DNA from: Streptosporangiaceae bacterium
GTDB taxonomy: Bacteria; Actinomycetota; Actinomycetes; Streptosporangiales; Streptosporangiaceae
Assembly (NCBI GenBank): GCA_030045295.1
Contig: JASIGD010000406.1
Span: forward strand, 1-8,822
Length of the DNA: 8,822 nt
Direction: 5' to 3'
Shown here: positions 1 through 5,832 of the stretch, in pieces
Layout: each line of letters begins with the position of its first letter
Numbering within the stretch: the stretch's first letter is position 1
The notes under the pieces: model-generated
Told to the model about the DNA's origin: nothing
Databases searched by the model: none
Seen by the model: the letters and a program-made list of their open reading frames with translations, nothing else
Program-made: the position numbers and the translations under genes

Positions 1-432
1 TTCATCGAGCAGATGCCGCTTGACGCCCAGCACGGCTGGAAGCGCGCCGAGATGGTAACGGCCGAAGAGATCTTCGCCGCCCTCGACGGCGAGTTCACCC
101 TGACCCCTGACGACCCAGCCAAGCGCGGGTCGGCGCCTGCCGAGGCGTTCCTGGTCGGCGGCGGGCCGGCCAGGGTCGGCGTGATCGCCTCGGTCACCCG
201 GCCGTTCTGCGGCAGCTGCGACCGGGTCCGGCTGACCGCCGACGGCCAGGTGCGGAACTGCCTGTTTGCGCGCACGGAAAGCGACCTTCGCGGTCCGCTG
301 AGGGGCGGGGCGAGCGACACTGACCTTGCGGCGAGGTGGCGGCGCGCCGTCGCGGTCAAGCTGCCGGGCCACGGCATCAACGACCCATCCTTCCTGCAGC
401 CCGACCGCCCGATGTCCGCTATCGGCGGCTGA
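1..432 (+). CDS. moaA: GTP 3',8-cyclase MoaA, C-terminal part (5' end outside the window)
   Basis: Radical SAM enzyme that rearranges GTP to 3',8-cyclo-GTP, the first step of molybdenum cofactor synthesis, in the cytoplasm. About 143 residues are visible, under half of the usual length of about 330; the radical SAM barrel and its CxxxCxxC cluster lie upstream of the window. What is seen is the second 4Fe-4S site as CX2CX13C (C70, C73, C87 of the visible fragment, in FCGSC ... RNCLF), with the Arg-rich DRVRLTADG segment between that contacts GTP in characterised MoaA. The protein ends in the diagnostic IGG: the C-terminal double glycine reaches into the active site in known MoaA. The frame is open from base 1, so the gene is truncated by the window edge and not broken. 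It converges with the cation transporter gene, 57 bases between stops. Identification is secure. Confidence 0.96.
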   Translation, partial: FIEQMPLDAQHGWKRAEMVTAEEIFAALDGEFTLTPDDPAKRGSAPAEAFLVGGGPARVGVIASVTRPFCGSCDRVRLTADGQVRNCLFARTESDLRGPLRGGASDTDLAARWRRAVAVKLPGHGINDPSFLQPDRPMSAIGG

Positions 433-470
433 CCGGCGGTCGGGGATCGCACGCTGCTCGGCTCGGTGGT

Positions 471-486
471 GGCGGCAGGAACCGCC
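471..486. terminator. Possible small hairpin between convergent moaA and transporter genes
   Basis: GGCGG (471-475) and CCGCC (482-486) form a perfect 5-bp stem with a 6-base loop in the 57-base gap between two convergent stops. It lies just after the transporter stop codon on the minus strand. There is no T-run on either side, and GC-rich DNA throws up such stems by chance, so this is a weak call. Confidence 0.25.
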
Positions 487-489
487 GGG

Positions 490-1500
490 TTAACCGCCAG
501 CGCCCGGACGGTACGCGGGGCCGTGCGCGTCGTCGCAGTGCGGCTCGCGCGCTGGGAGGTCGGGGGCCTGCGGGGCCGAGCCGTTCGCATGGTCGGCCCG
601 CGATGGGGCGTGGTCAACCTGGAGCGTCGCGTGGGTGATGCCGTATTCGCTGCTCAGGAAGGCCTCGAGGTCGGCGCGCACCGCATGGCAGTCCGAGCCC
701 GGAGCGACCAGCACGTGCGCGGACGCGGCGGGCAACCCGGAGGTGATCTCCCAGATGTGCAGGTCGTGGATCTCCGCCACGTCCGGCCGGGCCGCCATCG
801 CCGCGCCGACCTCAGCAGGCCGCAGGCCAGCCGGAGCGGCCTCGAGGAAGATCCGCCCGGAATCCCTGATCAGCCCTGAGCCCGCGTACAGCATCAGCGC
901 CACCACGACCAGGGTGGCGATCGCGTCAGCCCGGTCGAATCCGGTCAATATGATGATCAGCCCGGCCACCGCGGTAGCCGCGAACGCGTACAGATCCGTC
1001 ACGATGTGCTTGAACGCGCCTGCGACGTTCAGGCTCCGCGGGGCGCCTGCGCGGGACCGCCCGCTGGCCCGGGCGATCAGCAACGTCGCCACCAGGTTCA
1101 CGGCCACGCCGGCCAGCGCGACCCCGAGCACGATCCCGCCGTCCACGGCGGGCGGCGTCACCAGGTGCCGGATGGCCGTGTAGCCCAGCCAGCCCGCGAG
1201 CAGGACCAGCGTGATGCCGTTGGCCTGGGCGGACATGATCTCGGTGCGCTTAAGCCCGTAGGTGTACCCGCCGGTCGGCGGCCGGGCGGCCAGCCGGGCC
1301 GTTACCAGGACCAGCGCGATGGACGCCGCGTCGGTCAGCATGTGCGCGGCGTCAGAGATCAGCGCGAGCGAATGCGCGGCCAGGCCTGCCACGACCTCGC
1401 CGGCCATGAAGGCCAGGATCAGCGCGAGCGCGCCGGCCAGCCACCTCGGATCCGCGCCGGGCGCCGGGCCGTGTGCGTGCCGGTCAGTTCCCGCTACCAT
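490..1500 (-). CDS. Cation diffusion facilitator (CzcD/ZitB-like Zn2+ exporter)
   Basis: Inner-membrane proton-coupled efflux of divalent metal, most likely zinc. At 336 residues it has six predicted membrane segments (about 20-41, 45-68, 92-112, 121-143, 160-184, 188-208). The HxxxD pairs that make the transport site are visible in helix 2 (H53, D57, within SDAAHMLTD) and helix 5 (H165, D169, within FKHIVTD); HxxxD in both helices is the Zn-type arrangement. A cytoplasmic dimerisation domain follows, with the usual DLHIWEITSG segment. Both ends carry extra His (HAHG near the N-terminus; H297, H304, H321, H326 and C322 in a 41-residue tail), a common but variable feature of metal carriers. 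The start is the ATG at 1500; the ribosome site is poor (GAAG about 10 bases upstream). Divergent from the DUF6457-type gene. The metal is inferred from motif class only. Confidence 0.93.
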   Translation of the reverse strand: MVAGTDRHAHGPAPGADPRWLAGALALILAFMAGEVVAGLAAHSLALISDAAHMLTDAASIALVLVTARLAARPPTGGYTYGLKRTEIMSAQANGITLVLLAGWLGYTAIRHLVTPPAVDGGIVLGVALAGVAVNLVATLLIARASGRSRAGAPRSLNVAGAFKHIVTDLYAFAATAVAGLIIILTGFDRADAIATLVVVALMLYAGSGLIRDSGRIFLEAAPAGLRPAEVGAAMAARPDVAEIHDLHIWEITSGLPAASAHVLVAPGSDCHAVRADLEAFLSSEYGITHATLQVDHAPSRADHANGSAPQAPDLPAREPHCDDAHGPAYRPGAGG

Positions 1501-1606
1501 CTGACGATTTCTTCACCGCTCGAACATGAGTAAAACCGCATGAGGGCCACATGGATTCCCGGGCCGGAACCGTATACCGACGGCGGCCTGGCTCCGATCC
1601 AGACTC

Positions 1607-1620
1607 TAGGCTAGGTTGCC
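1607..1620 (+). promoter_or_regulatory. Putative -10 box giving a leaderless start for the DUF6457-type gene
   Basis: TAGGCT at 1607-1612 matches TANNNT and ends 8 bases before the ATG at 1621, so transcription would start at or next to the start codon. No Shine-Dalgarno sequence is present. An overlapping TAGGTT (1612-1617) is too close to the ATG to serve. No convincing -35 is seen. The rest of the 120-base divergent gap (1501-1606) holds two CATGAG copies 14 bases apart (1525-1530, 1539-1544) but no clear transporter promoter. Confidence 0.45.
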
Positions 1621-1893
1621 ATGAGCACTCTGGAGGAGTGGACGGCCACGGTCCGCGCCGGCCTCGGGCTCGATCCGGGCCCGTTGAGCTCCGCGGACAC
1701 CAAGACCGTGCTGAAACTGGCGCGTGACGCGGCCCACGCGGTGGACCGGACGGCCGCCCCGCTGACCGCCTACCTGCTGGGCGTGGCCGTCGGCCGCGGC
1801 CTGACCCTGCCGGGCGCGTCGGAACGAGTCCACGCGCTGGCCGTGAGCTGGGCCGAGAGCAAGGAGCCAGCCGCCGGGCCAGACGCGGGATAG
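1621..1893 (+). CDS. DUF6457-type small protein, probably molybdenum-cofactor linked
   Basis: A 90-residue soluble protein with no signal peptide and no cysteines. The pattern of an N-terminal LEEWTATVRAGLGLD segment followed by KTVLKLARDAAHAVDRTAAPLTAYLLGVAVGRG resembles the small, probably all-helical DUF6457 domain of actinobacteria. From memory, this domain occurs alone or fused to the C-terminus of MobA-like nucleotidyltransferases and lies near moa/mob genes; moaA ends 1.2 kb upstream here, in agreement. No catalytic residues can be assigned and the biochemical role is unknown. The ATG at 1621 is chosen because the family starts a few residues before the EW motif and because a TANNNT box sits just upstream, pointing to leaderless translation. 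The family name is by recall and was not searched. Confidence 0.78.
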   Translation: MSTLEEWTATVRAGLGLDPGPLSSADTKTVLKLARDAAHAVDRTAAPLTAYLLGVAVGRGLTLPGASERVHALAVSWAESKEPAAGPDAG

Positions 1894-1966
1894 ACCGCCC
1901 GGGCGCATTACCGGACTCTTACGGGCCCGCTGTCGCCGGGCAGCCTGATGCGAGTTCGCGTACAAG

Positions 1967-2007
1967 TGAAGTGTCGGCAATTCCCTCCGCACCGCACCGA
2001 CACTTCA
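1967..2007. promoter_or_regulatory. 11-bp perfect inverted repeat directly before the Shine-Dalgarno of the Rieske leader
   Basis: TGAAGTGTCGG (1967-1977) and CCGACACTTCA (1997-2007) are exact reverse complements separated by 19 bases. The right arm ends one base before the GGGGAGG ribosome site at 2008-2014. As DNA it could be an operator; as RNA an 11-bp stem with a 19-base loop next to the ribosome site. It could instead end transcription of the upstream gene (stop at 1893), but there is no T-run and the distance is 75 bases. The remainder of 1894-1966 shows only a weak 5-bp stem (1925-1929 with 1937-1941) and no clear promoter; TACAAG at 1961 is a poor -10 candidate. Confidence 0.6.
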
Positions 2008-2018
2008 GGGGAGGTGGC

Positions 2019-2072
2019 GTGGCGTTTCCTTCCGGCCTCAGGGCCGAGGGCTACGCGCCGCGAATCCGATGA
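2019..2072 (+). CDS. Short 17-codon upstream ORF overlapping the Rieske gene start (ATGA)
   Basis: GTG at 2019 is preceded by GGGGAGGTGG (2008-2017), the strongest Shine-Dalgarno match in the window, with a short spacer. It opens a frame encoding [17 protein letters not shown] and ends with TGA at 2070-2072, which overlaps the ATG (2069-2071) of the Rieske gene as ATGA. The Rieske ATG has no ribosome site of its own at proper distance (nearest is GAGGG 18 bases upstream). The arrangement therefore fits translational coupling: ribosomes load on the short ORF, end at TGA and restart on the overlapping ATG. The peptide has no cysteine and no recognisable motif. An alternative is a sequencing indel that splits one longer N-terminus, but the downstream Tat signal looks complete without it. 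Confidence 0.55.
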   Translation: MAFPSGLRAEGYAPRIR

Positions 2073-2656
2073 CTGTCAATTCTCGGTCGGGCGAACATCG
2101 GCCGCGTCGACCGTGGACAGGGCCGGGCGCGACCAGGCGCGGAATTCTGCTGGGCGCGGGTCTGGCGGGTCTGGGCGGCGCGCTGGCGGGCTGCAGCACC
2201 GCGCCGGTCCCTTACGGCGCCGACGAGTCGGGGATGCTTCCGCAGGACGGCCCGGCGGCGTCCGCCGTGGCCATGGCCCCCTCGACCCCGCCCGCGCGGG
2301 CCAGTGAAGGCGGCGCCGGGCAGGACCGCGGCGCGTCCGGGAAAGGCCGCAGGAACACCACTATCACCGGCACGGTGCTGGGCGCCGCGGGCGAGGTCCC
2401 GGTCGGCGGCGGCAAGATCTTTGCCGCCGATCGGGTTGTGGTCACCCAACCGGCCCGCGGTCAGTACCGGGCGTTCAGCGCGGTGTGCACGCACGTGGGC
2501 TGCATCGTCAACCAGGTGGTCGGCGGTACCATCGACTGCCCCTGCCACGGCAGCCGGTTCAAGATCACCAATGGTGCGGTGGTCGCCGGTCCTGCCCCTC
2601 TCCCGCTGCCCAGAAAGCAGATCAAGATCGTCGACGGCACGATCGTGCTGCTCTGA
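2069..2656 (+). CDS. Rieske [2Fe-2S] protein, Tat-exported putative lipoprotein
   Basis: Electron-transfer protein of 195 residues, predicted to be folded with its cluster in the cytoplasm and exported by the Tat route. The N-terminus has a [10 protein letters not shown] twin-arginine segment (R23, R24), a hydrophobic stretch, and a lipobox LAGC with C42 as the expected lipid-anchored residue. Residues 43-95 are a Pro/Ala/Gly-rich linker. The Rieske domain (about 97-195) has cluster ligands C140 and H142 in CTHVGC and C157 and H160 in CPCHGSRF, with C145 and C159 placed for the usual disulphide. No partner oxidase, cytochrome b or dioxygenase gene is adjacent, so it is an orphan Rieske protein whose redox partner is unknown. 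No in-frame ATG, GTG or TTG lies between the upstream stop (1967-1969) and the ATG at 2069, which fixes the start. Confidence 0.94.
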   Translation: MTVNSRSGEHRPRRPWTGPGATRRGILLGAGLAGLGGALAGCSTAPVPYGADESGMLPQDGPAASAVAMAPSTPPARASEGGAGQDRGASGKGRRNTTITGTVLGAAGEVPVGGGKIFAADRVVVTQPARGQYRAFSAVCTHVGCIVNQVVGGTIDCPCHGSRFKITNGAVVAGPAPLPLPRKQIKIVDGTIVLL

Positions 2657-2679
2657 CCCCGGGCAACGACCTCCCGGAG

Positions 2680-2705
2680 CCCCGCGACCGGGGGAACTAT
2701 TCCCC
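2680..2705. promoter_or_regulatory. Overlapping dyads between the Rieske and exonuclease genes
   Basis: Two perfect inverted repeats share bases: CCCCG-CGAC-CGGGG (2680-2693) and GGGGAA-CTA-TTCCCC (2691-2705). They cannot form fully together as RNA. In the 69-base gap after the Rieske stop they could be a terminator, or the second one an operator for the exonuclease gene whose start lies 20 bases on. There is no T-run. Confidence 0.35.
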
Positions 2706-2725
2706 GCGGACCGCACTGGGGCAGG

Positions 2726-3640
2726 ATGGCCGGTATGGGGTCGCTCATGCTGCTGGATACCGCGTCGCTGTACTTCCGGGCGTTCTACGGGGTGCCGGAC
2801 ACGGTCCGGGCGCCGGACGGCACGCCGGTCAACGCGGTGCGCGGATTGCTCGACACGATCGCTCGGCTGGTCCGCGCTCGGCATCCGGCGCGGCTGGTCG
2901 CGTGCTGGGACGCCGACTGGCGGCCCGCCTTCCGGGTGGCGGTCGTCCCCTCGTACAAGGCGCATCGCGTGGCCGCGGGCGGTGGCGAAGACGTCCCGCC
3001 GGCCCTGGCCGCGCAGGTCCCGCTGATCGAGGAGGTGCTGCAGGCCGCCGGGCTGGTCGTCGCCGGGCAGCCGGGGTTCGAGGCCGACGACGTGATCGGC
3101 ACCCTGGCGGCCCGCTCGCCCGGGCCGGTCGACGTGGTAACCGGTGACCGGGACCTGTTCCAGCTCGTCGACGACGCCCGCGGCATCCGGGTCATCTACA
3201 CCGTGCGCGGCCTGCTCAACATCGACGTGATCGATGAGGCCGCGGTGAGCGCGAAGTACGACATCCCAGGGCGCGCCTACGCCGACTTCGCCGCCCTGCG
3301 CGGCGACCCGAGCGACGGGCTTCCCGGCGTCCCCGGCGTGGGGGAGAAGACCGCGGCCGCGCTGATCCGCACGTTCGGCAGCGTCCAAGGCATCATCACC
3401 GCCCTGGACGCCGGGCACGGCGGGTTTCCCCGCGGCGGCAGAGAGAAACTCGAGCGGGCCAGGAACTACCTGGACATCGCGATGTCGGTCGTGCGGGTCG
3501 CTGACGATGCCCCGCTGCCCCAGGTGGACGGTCAGCTTCCCGCGGTGCCACCCGACCCCTCCCGGCTGAACGACCTCGGTGAGCGGTGGGGCCTGGGATC
3601 TTCCCTCAGCCGGTTCGTCACGGCCGTGTCACGGGCTTAG
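2726..3640 (+). CDS. Stand-alone 5'-3' exonuclease (Pol I N-terminal domain family)
   Basis: Metal-dependent 5' nuclease/flap endonuclease acting on DNA ends and flaps in replication and repair. It is 304 residues and has no polymerase domain. The acidic metal ligands of the family are visible: D11 in LLDTASLYFRAF, D62 in CWDADW, E119, D121 and D122 in FEADD, D141 and D143 in TGDRD, D194 and D197 in GDPSD. The helix-3-turn-helix DNA-binding segment GLPGVPGVGEKTAAALI follows (about 198-214). The spacing matches that of the 5' nuclease domain of DNA polymerase I. The relative I recall is mycobacterial Rv2090, also a separate exonuclease. GGGGCAGG (2718-2725) is the ribosome site; the ATG at 2735 has better spacing to it than the ATG at 2726, so the first three residues are uncertain. 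The peptidase gene starts 10 bases after the stop. Confidence 0.92.
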   Translation: MAGMGSLMLLDTASLYFRAFYGVPDTVRAPDGTPVNAVRGLLDTIARLVRARHPARLVACWDADWRPAFRVAVVPSYKAHRVAAGGGEDVPPALAAQVPLIEEVLQAAGLVVAGQPGFEADDVIGTLAARSPGPVDVVTGDRDLFQLVDDARGIRVIYTVRGLLNIDVIDEAAVSAKYDIPGRAYADFAALRGDPSDGLPGVPGVGEKTAAALIRTFGSVQGIITALDAGHGGFPRGGREKLERARNYLDIAMSVVRVADDAPLPQVDGQLPAVPPDPSRLNDLGERWGLGSSLSRFVTAVSRA

Positions 3641-3643
3641 CAT
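3638..3643 (+). promoter_or_regulatory. Putative -10 box for a leaderless M24 peptidase transcript
   Basis: TAGCAT matches TANNNT, overlaps the stop codon of the exonuclease gene (3638-3640) and ends 7 bases before the GTG at 3651. There is no Shine-Dalgarno sequence before that GTG. This geometry places the transcription start at the start codon. No clear -35 hexamer is visible. Confidence 0.45.
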
Positions 3644-3650
3644 CTATCCC

Positions 3651-4763
3651 GTGACGACCGACGAACTGTACCCGGCGAGCCGGCTGGGCCTGGTGCGCGA
3701 TTCGGTACGCGCGGCCGGGCTCGATGCCGTGCTGCTGACCCCCGGACCCGACCTCAGGTACGTGACCGGCTATGACGCCAAGCAGCTGGAACGCCTGACC
3801 TGCCTGGTGGTCCCGGCGTCCGGCGACCCGGCGTTGTTCGTGCCGCGCCTCGAGCTGCCCGCGGCTCAAGCGTCGCCGGCCGACTCACTCGGCGTGGAGA
3901 TGATCGCCTGGGAGGAGACGGCCGATCCGTTCCGCTTGGTCGCGGACAGGCTCGGGGACGTCGCGGCGGTCGGCCTGTCTGACCGGATGTGGGCGCTGTT
4001 CGTGCTGAAGTTCCGCGACGCGCTGCCTGCGGCGCGGCTGGCGCTGGCGAGCCGCGCGCTGCGCCCGCTGCGGATCAGGAAGACCACCGCCGAGGTCGCG
4101 GCCCTCAGGGAGGCGGGGGCCGCCATCGACCGCGTGCACGCGCGCGTCCCCGGCTGGCTGCGGCCCGGGCTGACCGAACGGGCCGTCGGCTCGGTGATCG
4201 CCGAGGCCATCCTGGCCGAGGGGCACGCCTCGGCGGACTTCGTGATCGTGGCCTCCGGGCCGAACGCCGCGAGCCCTCATCACGAGGTGTCCGATCGGGT
4301 GCTGACCGCGGGCGACGCCGTGGTGGTGGACATCGGCGGCACCATGCCCTCCGGGTACTGCTCCGACAGCACCCGCACGTACGCGATCGGCGAGCCGCCA
4401 GCCGAGCTCACCGCCTACTACAAGGTCCTCCACGACGCCCAGGAGGCAGCGTGCGCCGCGGTGCGGCCCGGGGTCACGGCGGAGTCAATCGACGCGGCGG
4501 CACGTGAGCCGATCGCCGCCGCCGGCTACGGCGAGGCATTCTTCCACCGGACCGGCCACGGGATCGGACTGGAGACGCACGAGGACCCGTACATCGTGGC
4601 CGGCAACGGCGAAGTGCTCGAGCCGGGCATGGCGTTCTCCGTCGAGCCGGGGATCTATCCGGGCCCGCACGGCGCGCGGATCGAGGACATCGTGGTCTGC
4701 ACCGCCGATGGCTACGAGCGGCTCAACAACACCCCGCGCGACCTCGTCGTCGTCAGCGGCTAG
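3651..4763 (+). CDS. M24 family metallopeptidase (Xaa-Pro dipeptidase / aminopeptidase P-like)
   Basis: Cytoplasmic dimetal peptidase that removes or splits N-terminal residues before proline; 370 residues from the GTG at 3651. The N-terminal creatinase-type domain (about 1-125) includes DLRYVTGY, and the pita-bread catalytic domain follows. The five metal ligands are in place: D227 and D239 in the DIGG ... GYCSDSTRT block, H303 in RTGHGIG, E332 in SVEPGIY and E345 in ARIED. The start is chosen because homologues begin shortly before the SRLG(L)VR segment and because upstream codons lie inside the exonuclease gene; a longer form from 3579 would overlap that gene by 62 bases. M. tuberculosis PepE (Rv2089c), recalled as lying next to exonuclease Rv2090, is the likely relative. 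Exact substrate preference cannot be read from sequence. Confidence 0.92.
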   Translation: MTTDELYPASRLGLVRDSVRAAGLDAVLLTPGPDLRYVTGYDAKQLERLTCLVVPASGDPALFVPRLELPAAQASPADSLGVEMIAWEETADPFRLVADRLGDVAAVGLSDRMWALFVLKFRDALPAARLALASRALRPLRIRKTTAEVAALREAGAAIDRVHARVPGWLRPGLTERAVGSVIAEAILAEGHASADFVIVASGPNAASPHHEVSDRVLTAGDAVVVDIGGTMPSGYCSDSTRTYAIGEPPAELTAYYKVLHDAQEAACAAVRPGVTAESIDAAAREPIAAAGYGEAFFHRTGHGIGLETHEDPYIVAGNGEVLEPGMAFSVEPGIYPGPHGARIEDIVVCTADGYERLNNTPRDLVVVSG

Positions 4764-4766
4764 CCG

Positions 4767-4803
4767 CCCGGGCCTAATGATCCGGGGAGCCCGGAGGCCC
4801 GGG
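4767..4803. terminator. Nested hairpin between convergent peptidase and PAC2 genes
   Basis: An outer perfect 9-bp stem, CCCGGGCCT (4767-4775) with AGGCCCGGG (4795-4803), encloses an inner perfect 5-bp stem, CCGGG (4782-4786) with CCCGG (4790-4794), with a GAG loop. The inner stem abuts the right outer arm, with a 6-base bulge on the left. It starts 4 bases after the peptidase stop and covers the last codons of the PAC2 gene, whose stop is at 4774-4776. The position between two convergent stops 10 bases apart fits a shared, two-way terminator; there is no T-run, as is common in actinobacteria. Confidence 0.55.
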
Positions 4804-5745
4804 AGGGTCGATGCGGCCCTGGTTCTCGGCGAGGAAGCGCTCGAACTGGGCCGCGATCTCGTCGGCCGTGGGCATGGGCTCGCCCTCGGGCAGCAGGCTG
4901 GCGCCGCCGTCCGCGCCGACTCCCTGACCCCCCTGCGCTCCCAGGGTTTCCGCGGCGGTGTCGTACTGCTGCTCGAGCGCGCGGACCAGCTCGGCGACCT
5001 CCTCGGAGTCGGCGACCTGCCGTTCGATCGCTTCGGTCGTCCGTTCCGACGCCTCGCGGAGCTCGGCGTCAGGCAGCTCGAGCCCGGTCGCCGTGGCTAC
5101 CGAGCCGAGCAGGGTCAGCGCGGCCGTGGGATAGACAGCCTGGGCCAGGTAGTGCGGCACCTGCACGGCAAAACCCATCGCGTCCCGGCCCTCCTGGCCG
5201 AGCCGCAGCTCGAGCAGCGCGGCCGCGCTGCCGGGCAGCTGGATGCGGTTCATCAGCCGCTGATGACCGCTGACCAGGTCCTCGCGGGTGGCGTGCGCGA
5301 TCACTCCGAGCGGCCGCGTGTGCGGCATCCCGGCCGGGATACCGAGGAAGCTGACCGCCACGCCGGCGCCGAGCCGCGCCGAGATGCCGAGGACGGCATC
5401 GGTGAACAGCTTCCACTCATGATCGGGCTCCGGCCCGGTCAGCAGCAGGAAGGGCCGCCCTCCCAGGTCCCGCAGTAGGTGCAGAGCCAGCTCGGGGGCC
5501 TCATAGCTCTCCCAGTGGCTGTTGTCGTAGGTCATCAGCGGGCGCCGGGACCGGTAGTCGAGCAGCCTGTCGGTGTCGAACCGCGCCACTGTCTCGCTGG
5601 AGGAACTGCTCAGCAAGTGATCGGCGAGCAGCCGCCCTGCCCCGCCGGCGTCGATGAAGCCCTCGAGGTAGTGCAACATCGGCGCGTCCGTTACGTCGGG
5701 CGCGGCGGGACCGAGTTCGTACAGTTCTTCCGGGTTCCGCTGCAT
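4774..5745 (-). CDS. PAC2 family protein (proteasome-assembly-chaperone-like fold)
   Basis: A 323-residue soluble protein resembling the actinobacterial PAC2 family (mycobacterial Rv2125 type). The N-terminal ELYEL segment is followed by a Rossmann-like region with HYLEGFIDAGGAGRLLADHLL and RPLMTYDNSHWESY, then PFLLLTGPEPDHEWKLF and SFLGIPAGMPHTRP, which are the features I recognise. The last third is Glu/Ala-rich and probably helical (ADSEEVAELVRALEQQYD and ADEIAAQFERFLAENQ), separated by a Gly-rich linker. PAC2 folds assist proteasome assembly in eukaryotes; the role in bacteria is not settled. No C-terminal hydrophobic-Tyr-X proteasome-docking motif is present (it ends SPDH). The ATG at 5745 is preferred over one at 5832, which would put 29 low-complexity codons across the divergent Lrp promoter. 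No ribosome site is visible; a poor -10 (GAGACT) ends 6 bases before it. Confidence 0.88.
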   Translation of the reverse strand: MQRNPEELYELGPAAPDVTDAPMLHYLEGFIDAGGAGRLLADHLLSSSSSETVARFDTDRLLDYRSRRPLMTYDNSHWESYEAPELALHLLRDLGGRPFLLLTGPEPDHEWKLFTDAVLGISARLGAGVAVSFLGIPAGMPHTRPLGVIAHATREDLVSGHQRLMNRIQLPGSAAALLELRLGQEGRDAMGFAVQVPHYLAQAVYPTAALTLLGSVATATGLELPDAELREASERTTEAIERQVADSEEVAELVRALEQQYDTAAETLGAQGGQGVGADGGASLLPEGEPMPTADEIAAQFERFLAENQGRIDPPGPPGSPDH

Positions 5746-5820
5746 CCCTACAGTCTCGCACGGGTGCTGGCCAGATTGACCGGCCGCGCCGACAGGGTCG
5801 CCGGGGTGGGCCCATGGCGC

Positions 5821-5826
5821 TAACGT
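5821..5826 (+). promoter_or_regulatory. Putative -10 box for a leaderless Lrp/AsnC transcript
   Basis: TAACGT matches TANNNT and ends 6 bases before the GTG at 5833, with no Shine-Dalgarno sequence in between. This is the standard spacing for transcription starting at the first base of the start codon. It lies in the 87-base divergent gap shared with the PAC2 gene; no clear -35 and no clear Lrp-type dyad was found there. Confidence 0.5.
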
Positions 5827-5832
5827 GACCAC

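Noticed and set aside
1556..1572. TTCC-N6-GGAA pseudo-palindrome in the transporter/DUF6457 gap as an operator
   Set aside because: The central part is plain CG-rich sequence and the arms are only 4 bp; not distinguishable from chance.
2051..3418. Long open frame on the minus strand (455 codons) opposite the Rieske and exonuclease genes
   Set aside because: Its translation is Arg/Gly/Pro/Asp-rich with no recognisable domain and it lies antisense to two well-supported genes; such frames are usual in GC-rich coding DNA.
3579..3650. Upstream start of the M24 peptidase at 3579
   Set aside because: It overlaps the exonuclease gene by 62 bases and adds residues absent from the expected N-terminal domain; GTG 3651 has a well-placed TANNNT box.
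5746..5832. N-terminal extension of the PAC2 gene to ATG 5832
   Set aside because: The added 29 residues do not look like the family N-terminus and would cover the divergent gap up to the Lrp start; the ATG at 5745 fits the family better.
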